Source: Nocardioides sp. GY 10127
Lineage (GTDB): Bacteria; Actinomycetota; Actinomycetes; Propionibacteriales; Nocardioidaceae
Direction of reading: 5' to 3'
Assembly (NCBI RefSeq): GCF_004919085.1
Contig: NZ_STGL01000007.1
Coordinates: 372,001 to 436,000, forward strand
Length of the DNA: 64,000 nucleotides
Of this stretch, positions 52,317 to 62,838 are shown in pieces. The first letter of the stretch is position 1; each line of letters begins with the position of its first letter. The notes below the pieces were generated by a model. It saw only the letters and a list, made by a program, of their open reading frames with translations. It made no database searches and was not told the origin of the DNA. A program made the translations under genes and the position numbers.

Positions 52317-54173
52317 ATGAGCAGCACCACGACCTCACCGGTCGCCGACGCAGAGGACGCCGGGAACGAGGCGGACGACGCGCTGGTCGGCAGCCGAAGC
52401 CGGGCCGCGACGACCTGGGACGGGTTCAAGGTCCTCGGGGTCGCGATCCGCCGCGAGCCGTGGGTGTTCACGATCAGCACCGTGGGCAGCGTCCTGTTCG
52501 GGGCCCTGACGGTGGCGGACGCGTGGGCCCTCGGTTGGGCCACGGACCACGTCCTCACCCCCGCCTTCACCACGGGGGAGACGGACGCCTCGATGCTCTG
52601 GGCGGTGCTGGCGATCTTCCTCGGCATCGCGCTGCTGCGGGCCGTTGGCATCGTGGCGCGCCGCGTGGGCGCGGGCCTCATGCAGTACCGGATGCAGGCG
52701 CACACGCGCCGCGCGGTGAGCCGGCAGTACCTGCGCCTGCCCATGGCCTGGCACCAGCGGCACCCGACGGGCGAGCTGCTGAGCAACGTGAACTCCGACG
52801 TCGAGGCGGCCTGGAGTCCCATCGCGCCGCTCCCGATGGCGGTCGGCACGATCGCGATGATGGTGATCGCGGTCGCCCAGATGTTCGCCTCGGACGTCGT
52901 GCTGGCGGTCGTCGGTCTCGCGGTGTTCCCCGCGGTGGTGGGCTCCAACCTGGTCTTCCAGCGGCTCTCCTCTCCGCTCATGACGCGCGCCCAGCAGCTG
53001 CGCGCGGAGCTCTCCGAGATCGCCCACGAGTCCTTCGACGGCGCGATGGTCGTCAAGACGCTGGGCCGCGAGCAGGAGGAGACGGCCCGGTTCGGGGCGG
53101 TGGCCCACGAGCTGCGTCGCACCAACGTCCGCGCGGGCCGTATCCGCGCCGCCTTCGACCCCGCCCTGGCGGCACTGCCGAACATCGCCGTGCTCGTCGT
53201 CCTGGCGGTGGGCGTCGGTCGGGTGGAGTCCGGCGCGATCGAGGCGGGCGCCGTCGTCACCGTGGCCTACCTGCTCACGGTGGTCGCGTTCCCGATCCGC
53301 TCCATCGGCTGGCTGCTGGGCAACTTCCCCGCCTCGGTCGTGGGCTGGGAGCGGGTCTCCCGGGTGTTGGACGCCCAGGGCTCGATGGCCCACGGCGAGA
53401 CCCGGCTGGAGGCCGCGGGCGGCGCCCACCTCGAGGTGGACGCGCTCGCCTACTCCTACGACGAGTCCGGGACGGCGCTCCTGCGCGAGGTGTCCTTCAC
53501 CGTCCCGCCGGGCCGCACGATCGCCCTGGTCGGTGCCACCGCCTCGGGCAAGTCCACGCTCACCAGCCTCGTCACGCGCCTCGTCGACCCCCAGGGCGGC
53601 AGCATCCGCCTCGACGGCGTCGACCTGCGCGACCTGGCCGAGGGCGAGCTCGCGCGCTCCGTGGCGGTCGTGCCGCAGACCCCGTTCCTCTTCGACGACA
53701 CGGTGCGCGGCAACGTCACCCTGGGCGCCGAGGTCAGCGACGAGGACGTCTGGGCGGCGCTGCGCGCGGCCCAGGCCGACGGCTTCGTCGCCGCGCTGCC
53801 CCAGGGTCTCGACACCCGGCTCGGCGAGCGCGGGACGTCCCTCTCCGGCGGCCAGCGCCAACGCATCTCCCTGGCCCGCGCCCTCGTGCGACGGCCCCGC
53901 CTGCTCGTGCTCGACGACGCCACCTCGGCCGTCGACCCCGAGGTGGAGGGGCGCATCCTCGCCGCGCTGCGCCGCGGCCCCGCGGGGGACGAGCAGCCCT
54001 CCCTGCTCGTCGTCGCCTACCGCAAGGCCACGATCGGCCTCGCCGACGAGGTCGTGCACCTGGACGCCGGCCGCATCGTCGCCCGCGGCACGCACGCCGA
54101 CCTGCTGGCGACCAGCCCCGACTACGCACGCCTCGTCAACGCCTACGAGACCGACGAGGAGCAGACCCGATGA
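52317..54173 (+). CDS. ABC exporter half, degenerate ATPase subunit
   Basis: A 618-residue ABC half-transporter: six membrane helices (about residues 50-330) fused to an ATPase domain (about 365-610). Walker A GATASGKST (406-414) and signature LSGGQRQR are normal, but the catalytic Glu after Walker B is Asp (LVLDDATSAVD, D534) and the switch His is Tyr (VVAYRKAT, Y568). These are hallmarks of the inactive-site subunit in heterodimeric exporters such as TM287/288 or BmrCD. ATG 52317 follows GGGAG; the stop overlaps the partner gene as ATGA. Substrate unknown. Confidence 0.92.
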   Translation: MSSTTTSPVADAEDAGNEADDALVGSRSRAATTWDGFKVLGVAIRREPWVFTISTVGSVLFGALTVADAWALGWATDHVLTPAFTTGETDASMLWAVLAIFLGIALLRAVGIVARRVGAGLMQYRMQAHTRRAVSRQYLRLPMAWHQRHPTGELLSNVNSDVEAAWSPIAPLPMAVGTIAMMVIAVAQMFASDVVLAVVGLAVFPAVVGSNLVFQRLSSPLMTRAQQLRAELSEIAHESFDGAMVVKTLGREQEETARFGAVAHELRRTNVRAGRIRAAFDPALAALPNIAVLVVLAVGVGRVESGAIEAGAVVTVAYLLTVVAFPIRSIGWLLGNFPASVVGWERVSRVLDAQGSMAHGETRLEAAGGAHLEVDALAYSYDESGTALLREVSFTVPPGRTIALVGATASGKSTLTSLVTRLVDPQGGSIRLDGVDLRDLAEGELARSVAVVPQTPFLFDDTVRGNVTLGAEVSDEDVWAALRAAQADGFVAALPQGLDTRLGERGTSLSGGQRQRISLARALVRRPRLLVLDDATSAVDPEVEGRILAALRRGPAGDEQPSLLVVAYRKATIGLADEVVHLDAGRIVARGTHADLLATSPDYARLVNAYETDEEQTR

Positions 54174-56029
54174 GCACCAGCGGCACCGCGCTCGACACCG
54201 GCGACCGCCTCGGCGGCCTGGAGACCATCCGTCTGGGCATGCGCCACTCCCCGGAGCTGCGGCGCGGCCTGGGCGTGACCACCCTGCTCGCCGTCCTCGC
54301 CTCGGGCGGCGAGGTCGTGGTCCCCATCGCCGTCCAGCAGACCCTTGACCGCGGCCTGGCCGCGGACGGCGGGCCCGACCTCGCCTTCACCGCGCTCATG
54401 GGCCTGCTGGCGGCTGCTGCCGTCGTCCTCACCGCCGTGGCCTCCTACCTGATGACCGCCCGGTTGTTCACCGCGGCCGAGCAGGGCCTGGCGACGCTGC
54501 GCACGAAGGCGTTCCGGCACGTCCACGACCTGCCCCTGCTCACCCAGAACACCGAGCGGCGCGGCGCGCTGGTGGCGCGGGTGACCAGCGACGTCGACCA
54601 GGTGAGCCAGTTCCTCGTCTTCGGCGGACTGCTCTTCGTGGTGAGCGTGGGCCAGATCCTGCTCGCCACCGTCGTGATGGCCGTCTACTCCTGGCAGCTC
54701 ACGCTCGTGGTGTGGCTGGCCTTCCTGCCGCTCTTCCTCAGCCTGCGGTTCTTCCAGCGCCGGCTCACGGAGGCCTACGGCGTGGTCCGGCGGCAGGTCG
54801 GCGCCATGCTCTCGGCGGTCTCCGAGCCGGTGGTGGGCGCGGCGGTCGTCCGCTCCTACGCGGTGGCCGACCGCACGCAGGCGCGCATCGACGAGGCCAT
54901 CGACCGGCACAAGGCCGCCTCGTTCCGCGCGCAGGGCTACACGGCGTTCTCGTTCTCGCTGGGCGGCGTGTCCGCGGGCCTGGCGAACGCGGGGGTCGTC
55001 GTGGTCGGCATCTGGCTCATGCCGGGCGGCTGGCTCGGCACCGACTCCATGACCCTGGGCACCGTGCTGGCGTTCGCGTTCCTCGTGACGCTGTTCGTGG
55101 GCCCCGTCCAGATGGGCACCCAGATCCTCACCGACGCCCAGAACGCGCTGGCCGGGTGGCGCCGGGTCATCGGCATCCTCGAGACGCCCGCCGACCTCTC
55201 CGATCCCGGCGCGGACGGCGTGCCCCTGCCGTCAGGACCGATCGAGGTCACCTTCGACCACGTCGGCTTCGCCTACCCCGGCGGTGCGCCGGTGCTGCAC
55301 GACGTCGACCTCACGCTCACCCCCGGCAGCCGCGTGGCGGTGGTGGGGGAGACCGGCTCGGGCAAGTCCACGATCGCGAAGCTGCTCACCCGGCTCATGG
55401 ACCCGAGCGAGGGCCGCGTCCTGCTGGACGGGGTGGACCTCCGCGCCGTGGCGCAGGCCGACCTGCGGCGCAGCGTCGTGCTGGTGCCCCAGGAGGGCTT
55501 CCTGTTCGACGACACCCTCGCCGCGAACGTCCGGTACGGACGCATCGACGCGGACGAGGCCGCCATCCGCGCGAGCGCCGACGCGCTCGGCCTGGGGGAC
55601 TGGCTCGCCGGCCTGCCCCGCGGACTGGAGACCCGGGTGGGGCAGCGGGGCGAGTCGCTCTCCGCGGGGGAGCGGCAGCTCGTCGCCCTCCTGCGCGCCC
55701 ACCTCGCCGACCCCGACCTGCTCGTCCTCGACGAGGCGACCAGCGCCGTCGACCCCGCCCTGGAGATGCGGATCGGTCGGGCGCTGGAGCGGCTCATGCG
55801 CGAGCGGACGTCGGTGACGATCGCCCACCGGCTCTCCACCGCCGAGGCCGCCGACGAGGTGCTGGTGGTCGACGCCGGCCGCGTCGTCCAGCGCGGCCCG
55901 CACGCCGAGCTGGTGGCCCAGGTGGGCTCGGTCTACGCGGGGCTGCACGCGTCCTGGGTCGCCCAGCAGGGGCGCGCGCCCTCCGCGGGGGACGGCCCGA
56001 TGCGGGCCGGAGCGGCCGGACAGGGATGA
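54170..56029 (+). CDS. ABC exporter half, catalytic ATPase subunit
   Basis: A 619-residue ABC half-transporter, partner of the preceding gene. Six membrane helices (about residues 30-330), ATPase domain from about 360: Walker [10 protein letters not shown], Walker [12 protein letters not shown] with the catalytic Glu (E522), and IAHRLST with the switch His (H553). The signature motif is altered to LSAGERQ (497-503). In the dimer, this signature would face the degenerate Walker B of the partner, giving one dead and one active ATP site. ATG 54170 overlaps the previous stop; its own stop overlaps hisI. Confidence 0.92.
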   Translation: MSTSGTALDTGDRLGGLETIRLGMRHSPELRRGLGVTTLLAVLASGGEVVVPIAVQQTLDRGLAADGGPDLAFTALMGLLAAAAVVLTAVASYLMTARLFTAAEQGLATLRTKAFRHVHDLPLLTQNTERRGALVARVTSDVDQVSQFLVFGGLLFVVSVGQILLATVVMAVYSWQLTLVVWLAFLPLFLSLRFFQRRLTEAYGVVRRQVGAMLSAVSEPVVGAAVVRSYAVADRTQARIDEAIDRHKAASFRAQGYTAFSFSLGGVSAGLANAGVVVVGIWLMPGGWLGTDSMTLGTVLAFAFLVTLFVGPVQMGTQILTDAQNALAGWRRVIGILETPADLSDPGADGVPLPSGPIEVTFDHVGFAYPGGAPVLHDVDLTLTPGSRVAVVGETGSGKSTIAKLLTRLMDPSEGRVLLDGVDLRAVAQADLRRSVVLVPQEGFLFDDTLAANVRYGRIDADEAAIRASADALGLGDWLAGLPRGLETRVGQRGESLSAGERQLVALLRAHLADPDLLVLDEATSAVDPALEMRIGRALERLMRERTSVTIAHRLSTAEAADEVLVVDAGRVVQRGPHAELVAQVGSVYAGLHASWVAQQGRAPSAGDGPMRAGAAGQG

Positions 56030-56397
56030 TGGGTCGCGTGACCGAGCTCGACCCCGCCGTGGCCTCCCGACTCAAGCGCACCGAGGACGGCCTGGTGCCC
56101 GCGGTCGTCCAGCAGCACGACACCGGCGAGGTGCTCATGCTGGGCTGGATGGACGACGAGGCGCTGGCCCTCACGCTCAGCACCGGCCGCGCCACCTACT
56201 GGTCCCGCTCCCGCCAGGAGTACTGGGTCAAGGGCGAGACCTCCGGCCACCGGCAGTGGGTGCGCGAGGTGCGCCTCGACTGCGACGGCGACACGCTGCT
56301 GGTGAAGGTCGACCAGGAGGGCGCGGCCTGCCACACCGGCGACCGCACCTGCTTCGACGCCGACCTCCTCCCGTCGACGGCGCCCGCCCGTGCCTGA
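56026..56397 (+). CDS. hisI: Phosphoribosyl-AMP cyclohydrolase
   Basis: A 123-residue HisI (no HisE domain) opening the purine ring of phosphoribosyl-AMP in step 3 of histidine synthesis. [49 protein letters not shown] is the family core; [26 protein letters not shown] carries the metal and zinc ligands. ATG 56026 overlaps the ABC stop as ATGA; ATG 56029 and GTG 56038 (VTELDPAV) are alternatives. It is separated from hisDCBH-priA-hisF by about 9 kb, and overlaps the TIGR02234 gene. Confidence 0.95.
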   Translation: MMGRVTELDPAVASRLKRTEDGLVPAVVQQHDTGEVLMLGWMDDEALALTLSTGRATYWSRSRQEYWVKGETSGHRQWVREVRLDCDGDTLLVKVDQEGAACHTGDRTCFDADLLPSTAPARA

Positions 56398-57106
56398 GGC
56401 CGCGCCCGTGGACGGCAAGGAACGGCGCCGCGGCTCCCGGATGGGCGCCGTGCTCGTCCTCGCGCTCGCCTCGGGCGCCCTGGCGGCCGTGGCCGGCGGC
56501 AAGCCCGCTGCCTCGGCGTCGGCGGACGGCACCGGGGGCACTGTCGCCGAGATGACCCTCACGACCGGGGACGCGCTCACGCTGCCCGCCGTCACCTCCA
56601 CCGCCCTCGTCGCGCTCGCGGCCATCGGGGTCGTCCTGGTGACCCGGGGCCGGGTCCGGCGCGGCGTGGCCGTGCTGGGGCTGCTCGCCTCCCTCGCCTC
56701 GGTCGCCGCCGCCGTCCAGGGGTGGTGGGGCGTGCGCTCGACCATCGCCGACACCCTGGCCTCGGTCGGCGCGGACGGCAGCACCTCGCCCACGGCCTGG
56801 TACTTCGCGGCCGTCCTGGGCGCGCTGGTCCTCGTCGTCGCGATGGCCGCCACCGTCGTCCTCGTGCCCCGGTGGCCCGAGATGGGCAGCCGGTACGACG
56901 CGCCCGCCGGCGCGGCGTCGGCAGCGGCGGCCTCGGCCGCCGCGGCGCGGGTCGGCGCGGACGGCGTCACGAGCACGGACCTGTGGAAGGCGATGGACGC
57001 CGGCCTCGACCCGACGGGCGAGGCCGACGAGCCGGATCGCGACACGGCGGACGACACGGCGGACCACCCCGAGCGCGACCCCGAGGCCGCCGACCACCTA
57101 GACTGA
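56390..57106 (+). CDS. Trp biosynthesis-associated membrane protein (TIGR02234)
   Basis: A 238-residue protein with four membrane segments (about residues 19-37, 65-84, 89-111 and 138-162) and a cytosolic tail holding [14 protein letters not shown], the family's end motif. It is found in actinobacterial trp operons between trpE and trpC; role unknown. GTG 56390 overlaps the last 8 bp of hisI. An acidic Asp/Glu tail follows. trpE is not between hisI and this gene. Confidence 0.85.
   Translation: MPEAAPVDGKERRRGSRMGAVLVLALASGALAAVAGGKPAASASADGTGGTVAEMTLTTGDALTLPAVTSTALVALAAIGVVLVTRGRVRRGVAVLGLLASLASVAAAVQGWWGVRSTIADTLASVGADGSTSPTAWYFAAVLGALVLVVAMAATVVLVPRWPEMGSRYDAPAGAASAAAASAAAARVGADGVTSTDLWKAMDAGLDPTGEADEPDRDTADDTADHPERDPEAADHLD
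57099..57104 (+). promoter_or_regulatory. -10 hexamer TAGACT before the HGxxPAAW gene
   Basis: TAGACT lies at the very end of the TIGR02234 gene and 72 bp before the next start codon. Confidence 0.4.
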
Positions 57107-57176
57107 GCGCCGCCGCGCCCGGGACCACCCCGAGGCCGCACTGCACGTGTCACCACCCACGCGAGGAGCACCGCCC

Positions 57177-57368
57177 ATGTCGAGCCACCACGGCAACACC
57201 CCCGCAGCCTGGAGCGCCGTGGTCGTCGGCCTCGTCGGCGTCCTCGTGGGCGCGATCGGCCTCCTGTTCGAGCCGATCAACATGCCGATCTTCTGGGTCG
57301 GTGTCGTCATCACCCTCGCGTCGATCGCCGTCTACGGCGTGATGGCCAAGATGGGCTACAACAGCTGA
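57177..57368 (+). CDS. HGxxPAAW family small membrane protein
   Basis: A 63-residue protein with HHGNTPAAWSAVVVGLVG, matching the HGxxPAAW family found in actinobacterial trp loci, and two membrane helices (about residues 13-33 and 37-58). Function unknown. ATG 57177 follows GCGAGGAGC. Located between TIGR02234 and DUF2752 genes. Confidence 0.88.
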   Translation: MSSHHGNTPAAWSAVVVGLVGVLVGAIGLLFEPINMPIFWVGVVITLASIAVYGVMAKMGYNS

Positions 57369-57387
57369 CACCCCCGCGGGAGGGCGC

Positions 57388-57858
57388 GTGACGACTCCTG
57401 AGGTCCTCAGGACGCCGGCCCCGCCGGCGTCCTGGACCCTGCGCTCGCCCGCCGGCCGGCTGGTCACGCCGCTGGCCACCATCGCGGCCCTCTCCGCCAC
57501 CACCGTGGCGCTGCACGTCCGCGACCCGCACGACCAGGGCTCCTGGGGCCTGTGCCCCAGCGCCGCGCTGGGCGTGTGGTGCCCCGGGTGCGGGGGCCTG
57601 CGCGCCGTCAACGACCTCACCCGCGGGGACGTCGGCGCCGCCCTGTCGAGCAACGTGCTGGTCGTGGTCCTGCTGCCGGTGGCCGTCGTGCTGCTGCTGA
57701 TGTGGACCCGGGACCGCTGGCTGGGCCGGCCGAGCCCGCTCGAGCGGGTGCCCGCCCGCCTCCAGCGCCCGCTGGTCGTCGTCACGGTCGCGGTGCTGGC
57801 GGCCTTCACCGTCCTGCGGAACCTGCCGTTCGGGCCGGGGGAGTGGCTGGCCCCCTGA
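57388..57858 (+). CDS. DUF2752 membrane protein
   Basis: A 156-residue protein with the DUF2752 motif CPSAALGVWCPGCGGLRAVNDL (about residues 56-77), a membrane helix before it and two after (about 88-108 and 126-145). Function unknown; the cysteines may bind metal. GTG 57388 is 19 bp after the HGxxPAAW gene and so cotranscribed. A strong hairpin follows the stop. Confidence 0.87.
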   Translation: MTTPEVLRTPAPPASWTLRSPAGRLVTPLATIAALSATTVALHVRDPHDQGSWGLCPSAALGVWCPGCGGLRAVNDLTRGDVGAALSSNVLVVVLLPVAVVLLLMWTRDRWLGRPSPLERVPARLQRPLVVVTVAVLAAFTVLRNLPFGPGEWLAP

Positions 57859-57896
57859 CGGGTCCGCCCGTCCTTCCCCATCGACGTCGCACGTGA

Positions 57897-57933
57897 CACC
57901 GCCCCCGTCCCTCGAGCAGGGACGGGGGCGGTG
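57897..57933. terminator. Strong bidirectional terminator
   Basis: A perfect 16-bp stem (57897-57912 with 57918-57933) around CGAGC, between DUF2752 and the convergent DUF4190 gene. Confidence 0.85.
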
Positions 57934-57949
57934 CTGCGTGGGTTGCTCG

Positions 57950-58059
57950 TCAGTAGTTCAGGGCGCCCGACACGTTGGCGATGGCGACGATGACCCAGAG
58001 GGCCACGCCGACGATGCCGAGGACGAAGCCCCGGCGCGCCTGACGGTTCAGAGCGAGGC
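57950..58059 (-). pseudogene. Possible detached C-terminal remnant after the DUF4190 gene
   Basis: Downstream of the DUF4190 stop, another minus-strand frame encodes a plausible protein end, ALNRQARRGFVLGIVGVALW followed by VIVAIANVSGALNY and a stop at 57950-57952: a basic segment plus one membrane helix, unlike random shadow sequence. There is no start codon of its own near it. It may be the former end of the DUF4190 protein cut off by a frameshift, or a remnant of a second gene. Confidence 0.35.
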
Positions 58060-58395
58060 TCAGTAGCCGGAGCCGGAGGCAACGCTGACGATGAGGACGA
58101 ACAGCAGGTAGCAGACGAAGAGCGCGGAGAGGCAGGTGCCGATGATCCCGCAGATCCAGCCCGCGGTGATCAGGCCCGCGTTGGCGTAGACCGCGCCGCC
58201 GGCGACCTCCTTGCGCGCCTTCTGCCCCATCACCCAGGCGGGGATGCCGGGCAGGAGGCCAAAGCAGCAGAAGACGAGGCTGAGGATGCCGAGGACGAGG
58301 ATCGTGGTGCCCTGCGGGTGGTTGGGCGGTGCCCCGTAGGGCTGCCCCGGCTGCTGGCCGTAGGGCGGGTAGGGCGGCGGTGCGTCGTAGCTCAT
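58060..58395 (-). CDS. DUF4190 domain membrane protein
   Basis: A 111-residue protein: Pro/Tyr/Gln-rich cytosolic N-terminus (PPPYPPYGQQPGQPYG), then two membrane segments (about residues 31-53 and 72-105) separated by the DUF4190 motif GIPAWVMGQKARKE. Function unknown. ATG 58395 follows GGAGCACC; TAGCGT on the minus strand at 58473-58468 may be its -10. It is the only minus-strand gene within the trp region and is divergent from trpC. Confidence 0.82.
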   Translation of the reverse strand: MSYDAPPPYPPYGQQPGQPYGAPPNHPQGTTILVLGILSLVFCCFGLLPGIPAWVMGQKARKEVAGGAVYANAGLITAGWICGIIGTCLSALFVCYLLFVLIVSVASGSGY

Positions 58396-58614
58396 GGACG
58401 GTGCTCCGTGGGTGTGCCGGTGTGGTCCCCGACCGCACGCGCCGGCGGCCCGCGTGTGGTGTGCCGCACGCTAGCGGCTCCGGCGCCGCCCCGGAACGGC
58501 CGACACGGCCCTGTGACGACCCCGTGATCCGTGTGCCCGGTGGGCGTCCAGCCCGGGGAACCCGTGTCGGTCGGGTCGCGCCCGCGTGACAGACTCGGGG
58601 GCGACCGTCCCCGC

Positions 58615-58634
58615 GAAGAATCCCGAAGAATCCC
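58615..58634 (+). repeat. Tandem GAAGAATCCC repeat in the trpC leader
   Basis: GAAGAATCCC is repeated exactly at 58615-58624 and 58625-58634, ending 13 bp before GTG 58648. It is A-rich compared with the rest of the 252-bp divergent gap (58396-58647), in which no attenuator or Trp-rich leader peptide was found. Confidence 0.6.
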
Positions 58635-58647
58635 GAGGTGCACCGCC

Positions 58648-59426
58648 GTGTCCGTCCTGGACGAGATCGTCGCCGGCGTCCGCGAGGACCTGGCTGTCCG
58701 TGAGGCCGCCACGCCGCTCGCCGACCTGCGTGCCGCGCTGGCCGACGTCGACCCTGCCCGCGACCCCATGCCGCACCTGCGCGCGGCCGGCTCCAGCGTC
58801 ATCGCCGAGGTGAAGCGGAAGAGCCCCAGCAAGGGGCACCTGGCCGACATCCCGGACCCGACCGTGCTCGCCCGCGCCTACGAGGCCGGCGGCGCGGCCG
58901 CCATCAGCGTCCTCACCGAGCAGCGCCGCTTCGGCGGGAGCCTGGCGGACCTGCGCGCCGTGCGCGCGGCGGTCGACACCCCGATCCTGCGCAAGGACTT
59001 CGTGGTCACCGAGTACCAGGTCGTCGAGGCCCGCGCCGCGGGCGCCGACCTGATCCTCCTCATCGTCGCCGCCCTGCCCGACGACGAGCTGCGACGCCTG
59101 CACGACCTCTCCTCCGAGCTCGGTCTCACCGTGCTCGTGGAGGTGCACGACGAGGCGGAGACCGAGCGCGCGGTGGCGCTCGGCGCGCCTCTGGTGGGCG
59201 TCAACGCCCGCAATCTCAAGACCCTCGCGGTCGACACGGACACCTTCGGTCGCCTCGCACCGCTCATCCCGGACGACGTCGTCAAGGTGGCGGAGTCCGG
59301 GGTGTTCACGCCGGACGACGTGAAGCGACACGTCCTCGAGGGCGCCCGCGCGGTGCTCGTCGGGGAGGCACTGGTCAAGGACGGCGAGCCGACCGCCGCC
59401 GTCCGCGCGATGACAGGAGTGGGCGC

Positions 59427-59430
<4 letters not shown>
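58648..59430 (+). CDS. trpC: Indole-3-glycerol phosphate synthase
   Basis: A 260-residue barrel enzyme closing the indole ring in tryptophan synthesis. [15 protein letters not shown] (about residues 51-65, catalytic Glu and Lys), [26 protein letters not shown] (catalytic Lys), LVEVHDEAE and [10 protein letters not shown] are canonical. GTG 58648 was chosen because GAGGTG precedes it and [14 protein letters not shown] is the family start. The stop overlaps trpB as ATGA. Confidence 0.95.
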
Positions 59431-60703
<1,273 letters not shown>

Positions 60704-60707
<4 letters not shown>

Positions 60708-61510
60708 GCACGGCGAGCGCCTACGAGCGCGCCCGGTCCGAGGGGCGCGCGGCGCTCGTCGGCTACCTCCCGGCCGGCTACCCCGACCACGACGGCGCGG
60801 TCGACGCGCTCAAGGTCATGGTGGACGCCGGGTGCGACGTCATCGAGATCGGCCTGCCCTACACCGACCCGGTGATGGACGGCCCGGTCATCCAGGCCGC
60901 CGCCCAGGCGGCGCTCGAGGGCGGCACCCGGACCACGGACGTCCTGCGCACGGTCGAGGCCGTCGCCGCGACGGGCGTCCCGACCCTCGTGATGACGTAC
61001 TGGAACCCCGTCGAGCGCTACGGGGTGGAGAAGTTCGCGGCCTCCCTGGCCGACGCCGGCGGCGCCGGTCTCATCACGCCGGACCTCACCCCGGACTTCG
61101 CCCCCGAGTGGATCGCCGCGGCCGACGAGCACGACCTGGACAAGGTCTTCCTCGTCTCCCCGTCCTCCACCGACGAGCGGATCACGATGACCACGGCCGA
61201 GTGCCGCGGCTTCGTCTACGCCACCGCGGTCATGGGCGTCACCGGCGCCCGCACCACCACCAGCGGCCTCGCCGGCCCCCTGGTGGAGCGGACCAAGCGG
61301 CTCACGGCCCAGCCCGCGCTCCCGGTGGGCGTCGGGCTCGGCGTGAGCAACGGGGCGCAGGCCGCCGACGTCGCGCAGTTCGCGGACGGCGTCATCGTGG
61401 GCTCCGCCTTCGTGCGGACGCTGCTGGACCACCGTGACGACCGGGCGGCCGGCCTCGCGGCGCTGCGGACGCTGACCGAGGACCTGGCCCGCGGGGTCCG
61501 CGGGGGCTGA
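60704..61510 (+). CDS. trpA: Tryptophan synthase alpha subunit
   Basis: A 268-residue barrel that splits indole-3-glycerol phosphate and channels indole to TrpB. Catalytic E48 (VIEIGLPY) and D59 ([10 protein letters not shown]) are present, as are [26 protein letters not shown] and [12 protein letters not shown] 60704 overlaps the trpB stop. Last gene of the trpCBA run; lgt follows after 70 bp. Confidence 0.96.
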
Positions 61511-61580
61511 GCGCCCCTCAGCGGCCGCCCACCACCCGCGGCCGCCGATCCCGTCCGTCCCCTGACACGAGAGGCCACCC

Positions 61581-62564
61581 GTGCCGCTGACCCCCTTGAC
61601 GGCGCCCCTCGCGGTGCTCGCCATCCCGAGCCCCTCCGAGGGCGTCTGGTACCTCGGGCCGATCCCGATCCGCGCCTACGCGCTGTGCATCATCGCCGGC
61701 ATCGTGGCTGCCGTCTGGATCGGCGAGCGCCGCTGGATGGCGCGCGGCGGTCGCTACGGCGACGTCCAGGACCTCGCCCTGTGGGCGGTGCCCTTCGGGC
61801 TCGTCGGGGCGCGGCTCTACCACGTGCTCACCGAGTGGGAGCGGTACTTCGGGCCCGGCGGGGACCCGTGGGGGGCGCTCTACGTGTGGCGCGGCGGCCT
61901 CGGCATCTGGGGCGGCGTCGCCCTGGGCGCGGTGGGCATCGCCATCGGCGCGCGGCGCAAGGGCCTGCGGCTCGCCCCGGTGCTCGACGCGCTGGCGCCC
62001 GGCGTCCTCGTCGCGCAGGCGATGGGCCGGTGGGGCAACTACTTCAACCAGGAGCTGTACGGGAAGCCCACGACGCTGCCCTGGGGCCTGGAGATCGACC
62101 CGGACCGCGACTCCGTGCGGGCGCAGTACCCCGCCGACACCCTCTTCCAGCCGACGTTCCTCTACGAGTCGCTGTGGGACCTCGGCGCGTTCTTCCTGGT
62201 GATCTGGCTCGACCGCCGGTTCAAGCTGGGCCACGGTCGGGTGCTGGCCGCCTACGTGATGGCCTACACCGCCGGCCGCGCCTGGATCGAGTACCTCCGG
62301 ATCGACTCCGTCGAGCTCTCCGACGTGGGCGGCCTGCGGTGGAACGTGTGGGTCGCGCTGGTCTGCTTCCTGGTGGCCGCCGTGTACTTCGCGATCTCCT
62401 CGCGGCTGCGTCCCGGCCGGGAGACCGACGTCCTGACCGCCCGCGGGCACGCCCTGCGGGACGAGGAGCCGGGGGAGGAGCCCGCGGAGGACACCGCGGA
62501 GGCCACGGCGGAGGAGCCCGCGGAGGAGCCCGGCGACGACGAGGACCCGCCCGGAGCGTCCTGA
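61581..62564 (+). CDS. lgt: Prolipoprotein diacylglyceryl transferase
   Basis: A 327-residue membrane enzyme (seven helices) that attaches diacylglycerol to the lipobox cysteine, the step before LspA (31.5 kb). The signature [13 protein letters not shown] (G149-G161, R150 essential in the family), [20 protein letters not shown] and [10 protein letters not shown] are present. A long acidic Glu/Ala/Asp tail after about residue 285 is unusual in composition but common in actinobacterial Lgt. GTG 61581 follows GAGAGG. Placement after trpA is conserved in actinobacteria. Confidence 0.95.
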   Translation: MPLTPLTAPLAVLAIPSPSEGVWYLGPIPIRAYALCIIAGIVAAVWIGERRWMARGGRYGDVQDLALWAVPFGLVGARLYHVLTEWERYFGPGGDPWGALYVWRGGLGIWGGVALGAVGIAIGARRKGLRLAPVLDALAPGVLVAQAMGRWGNYFNQELYGKPTTLPWGLEIDPDRDSVRAQYPADTLFQPTFLYESLWDLGAFFLVIWLDRRFKLGHGRVLAAYVMAYTAGRAWIEYLRIDSVELSDVGGLRWNVWVALVCFLVAAVYFAISSRLRPGRETDVLTARGHALRDEEPGEEPAEDTAEATAEEPAEEPGDDEDPPGAS

Positions 62565-62687
62565 CGCCCTGCTGACCTGCGGCGACGCAGGTAGCGCGCC
62601 GGCCGCGACGGGCCTCACAGGGCCCGCTGCGGCTTCTCACTCCTTGGTCACGGGGTCCGCAGTTCAGGACATCACGAAACCCGGTGG

Positions 62688-62693
62688 TAATCT
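62688..62693 (+). promoter_or_regulatory. -10 hexamer TAATCT upstream of gltB
   Basis: TAATCT is an AT-rich island in the 274-bp gap between lgt and gltB; it implies a leader of about 140 nt. TTCAGG at 62663 is too far for a good -35. The rest of the gap shows only a short ACCTGC/GCAGGT hairpin at 62575-62592. Confidence 0.45.
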
Positions 62694-62838
62694 TCCCACC
62701 GCGAGTGGGCCAATGTCGTCCCCTGCAGTACATGCTGGCGCTGTTGCCAGTTCCGCACCACCCGCCAGCTGCCCGGTGGGCCCGCTCGTCGCACGAGCCG
62801 TGGCCTGCCTGGCGCCGACGACGACGGGAGACACCCCG

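Noticed and set aside
62575-62592. ACCTGC/GCAGGT hairpin after lgt as a terminator
   Set aside because: Only a 6-bp stem without support from context; not listed as a feature.
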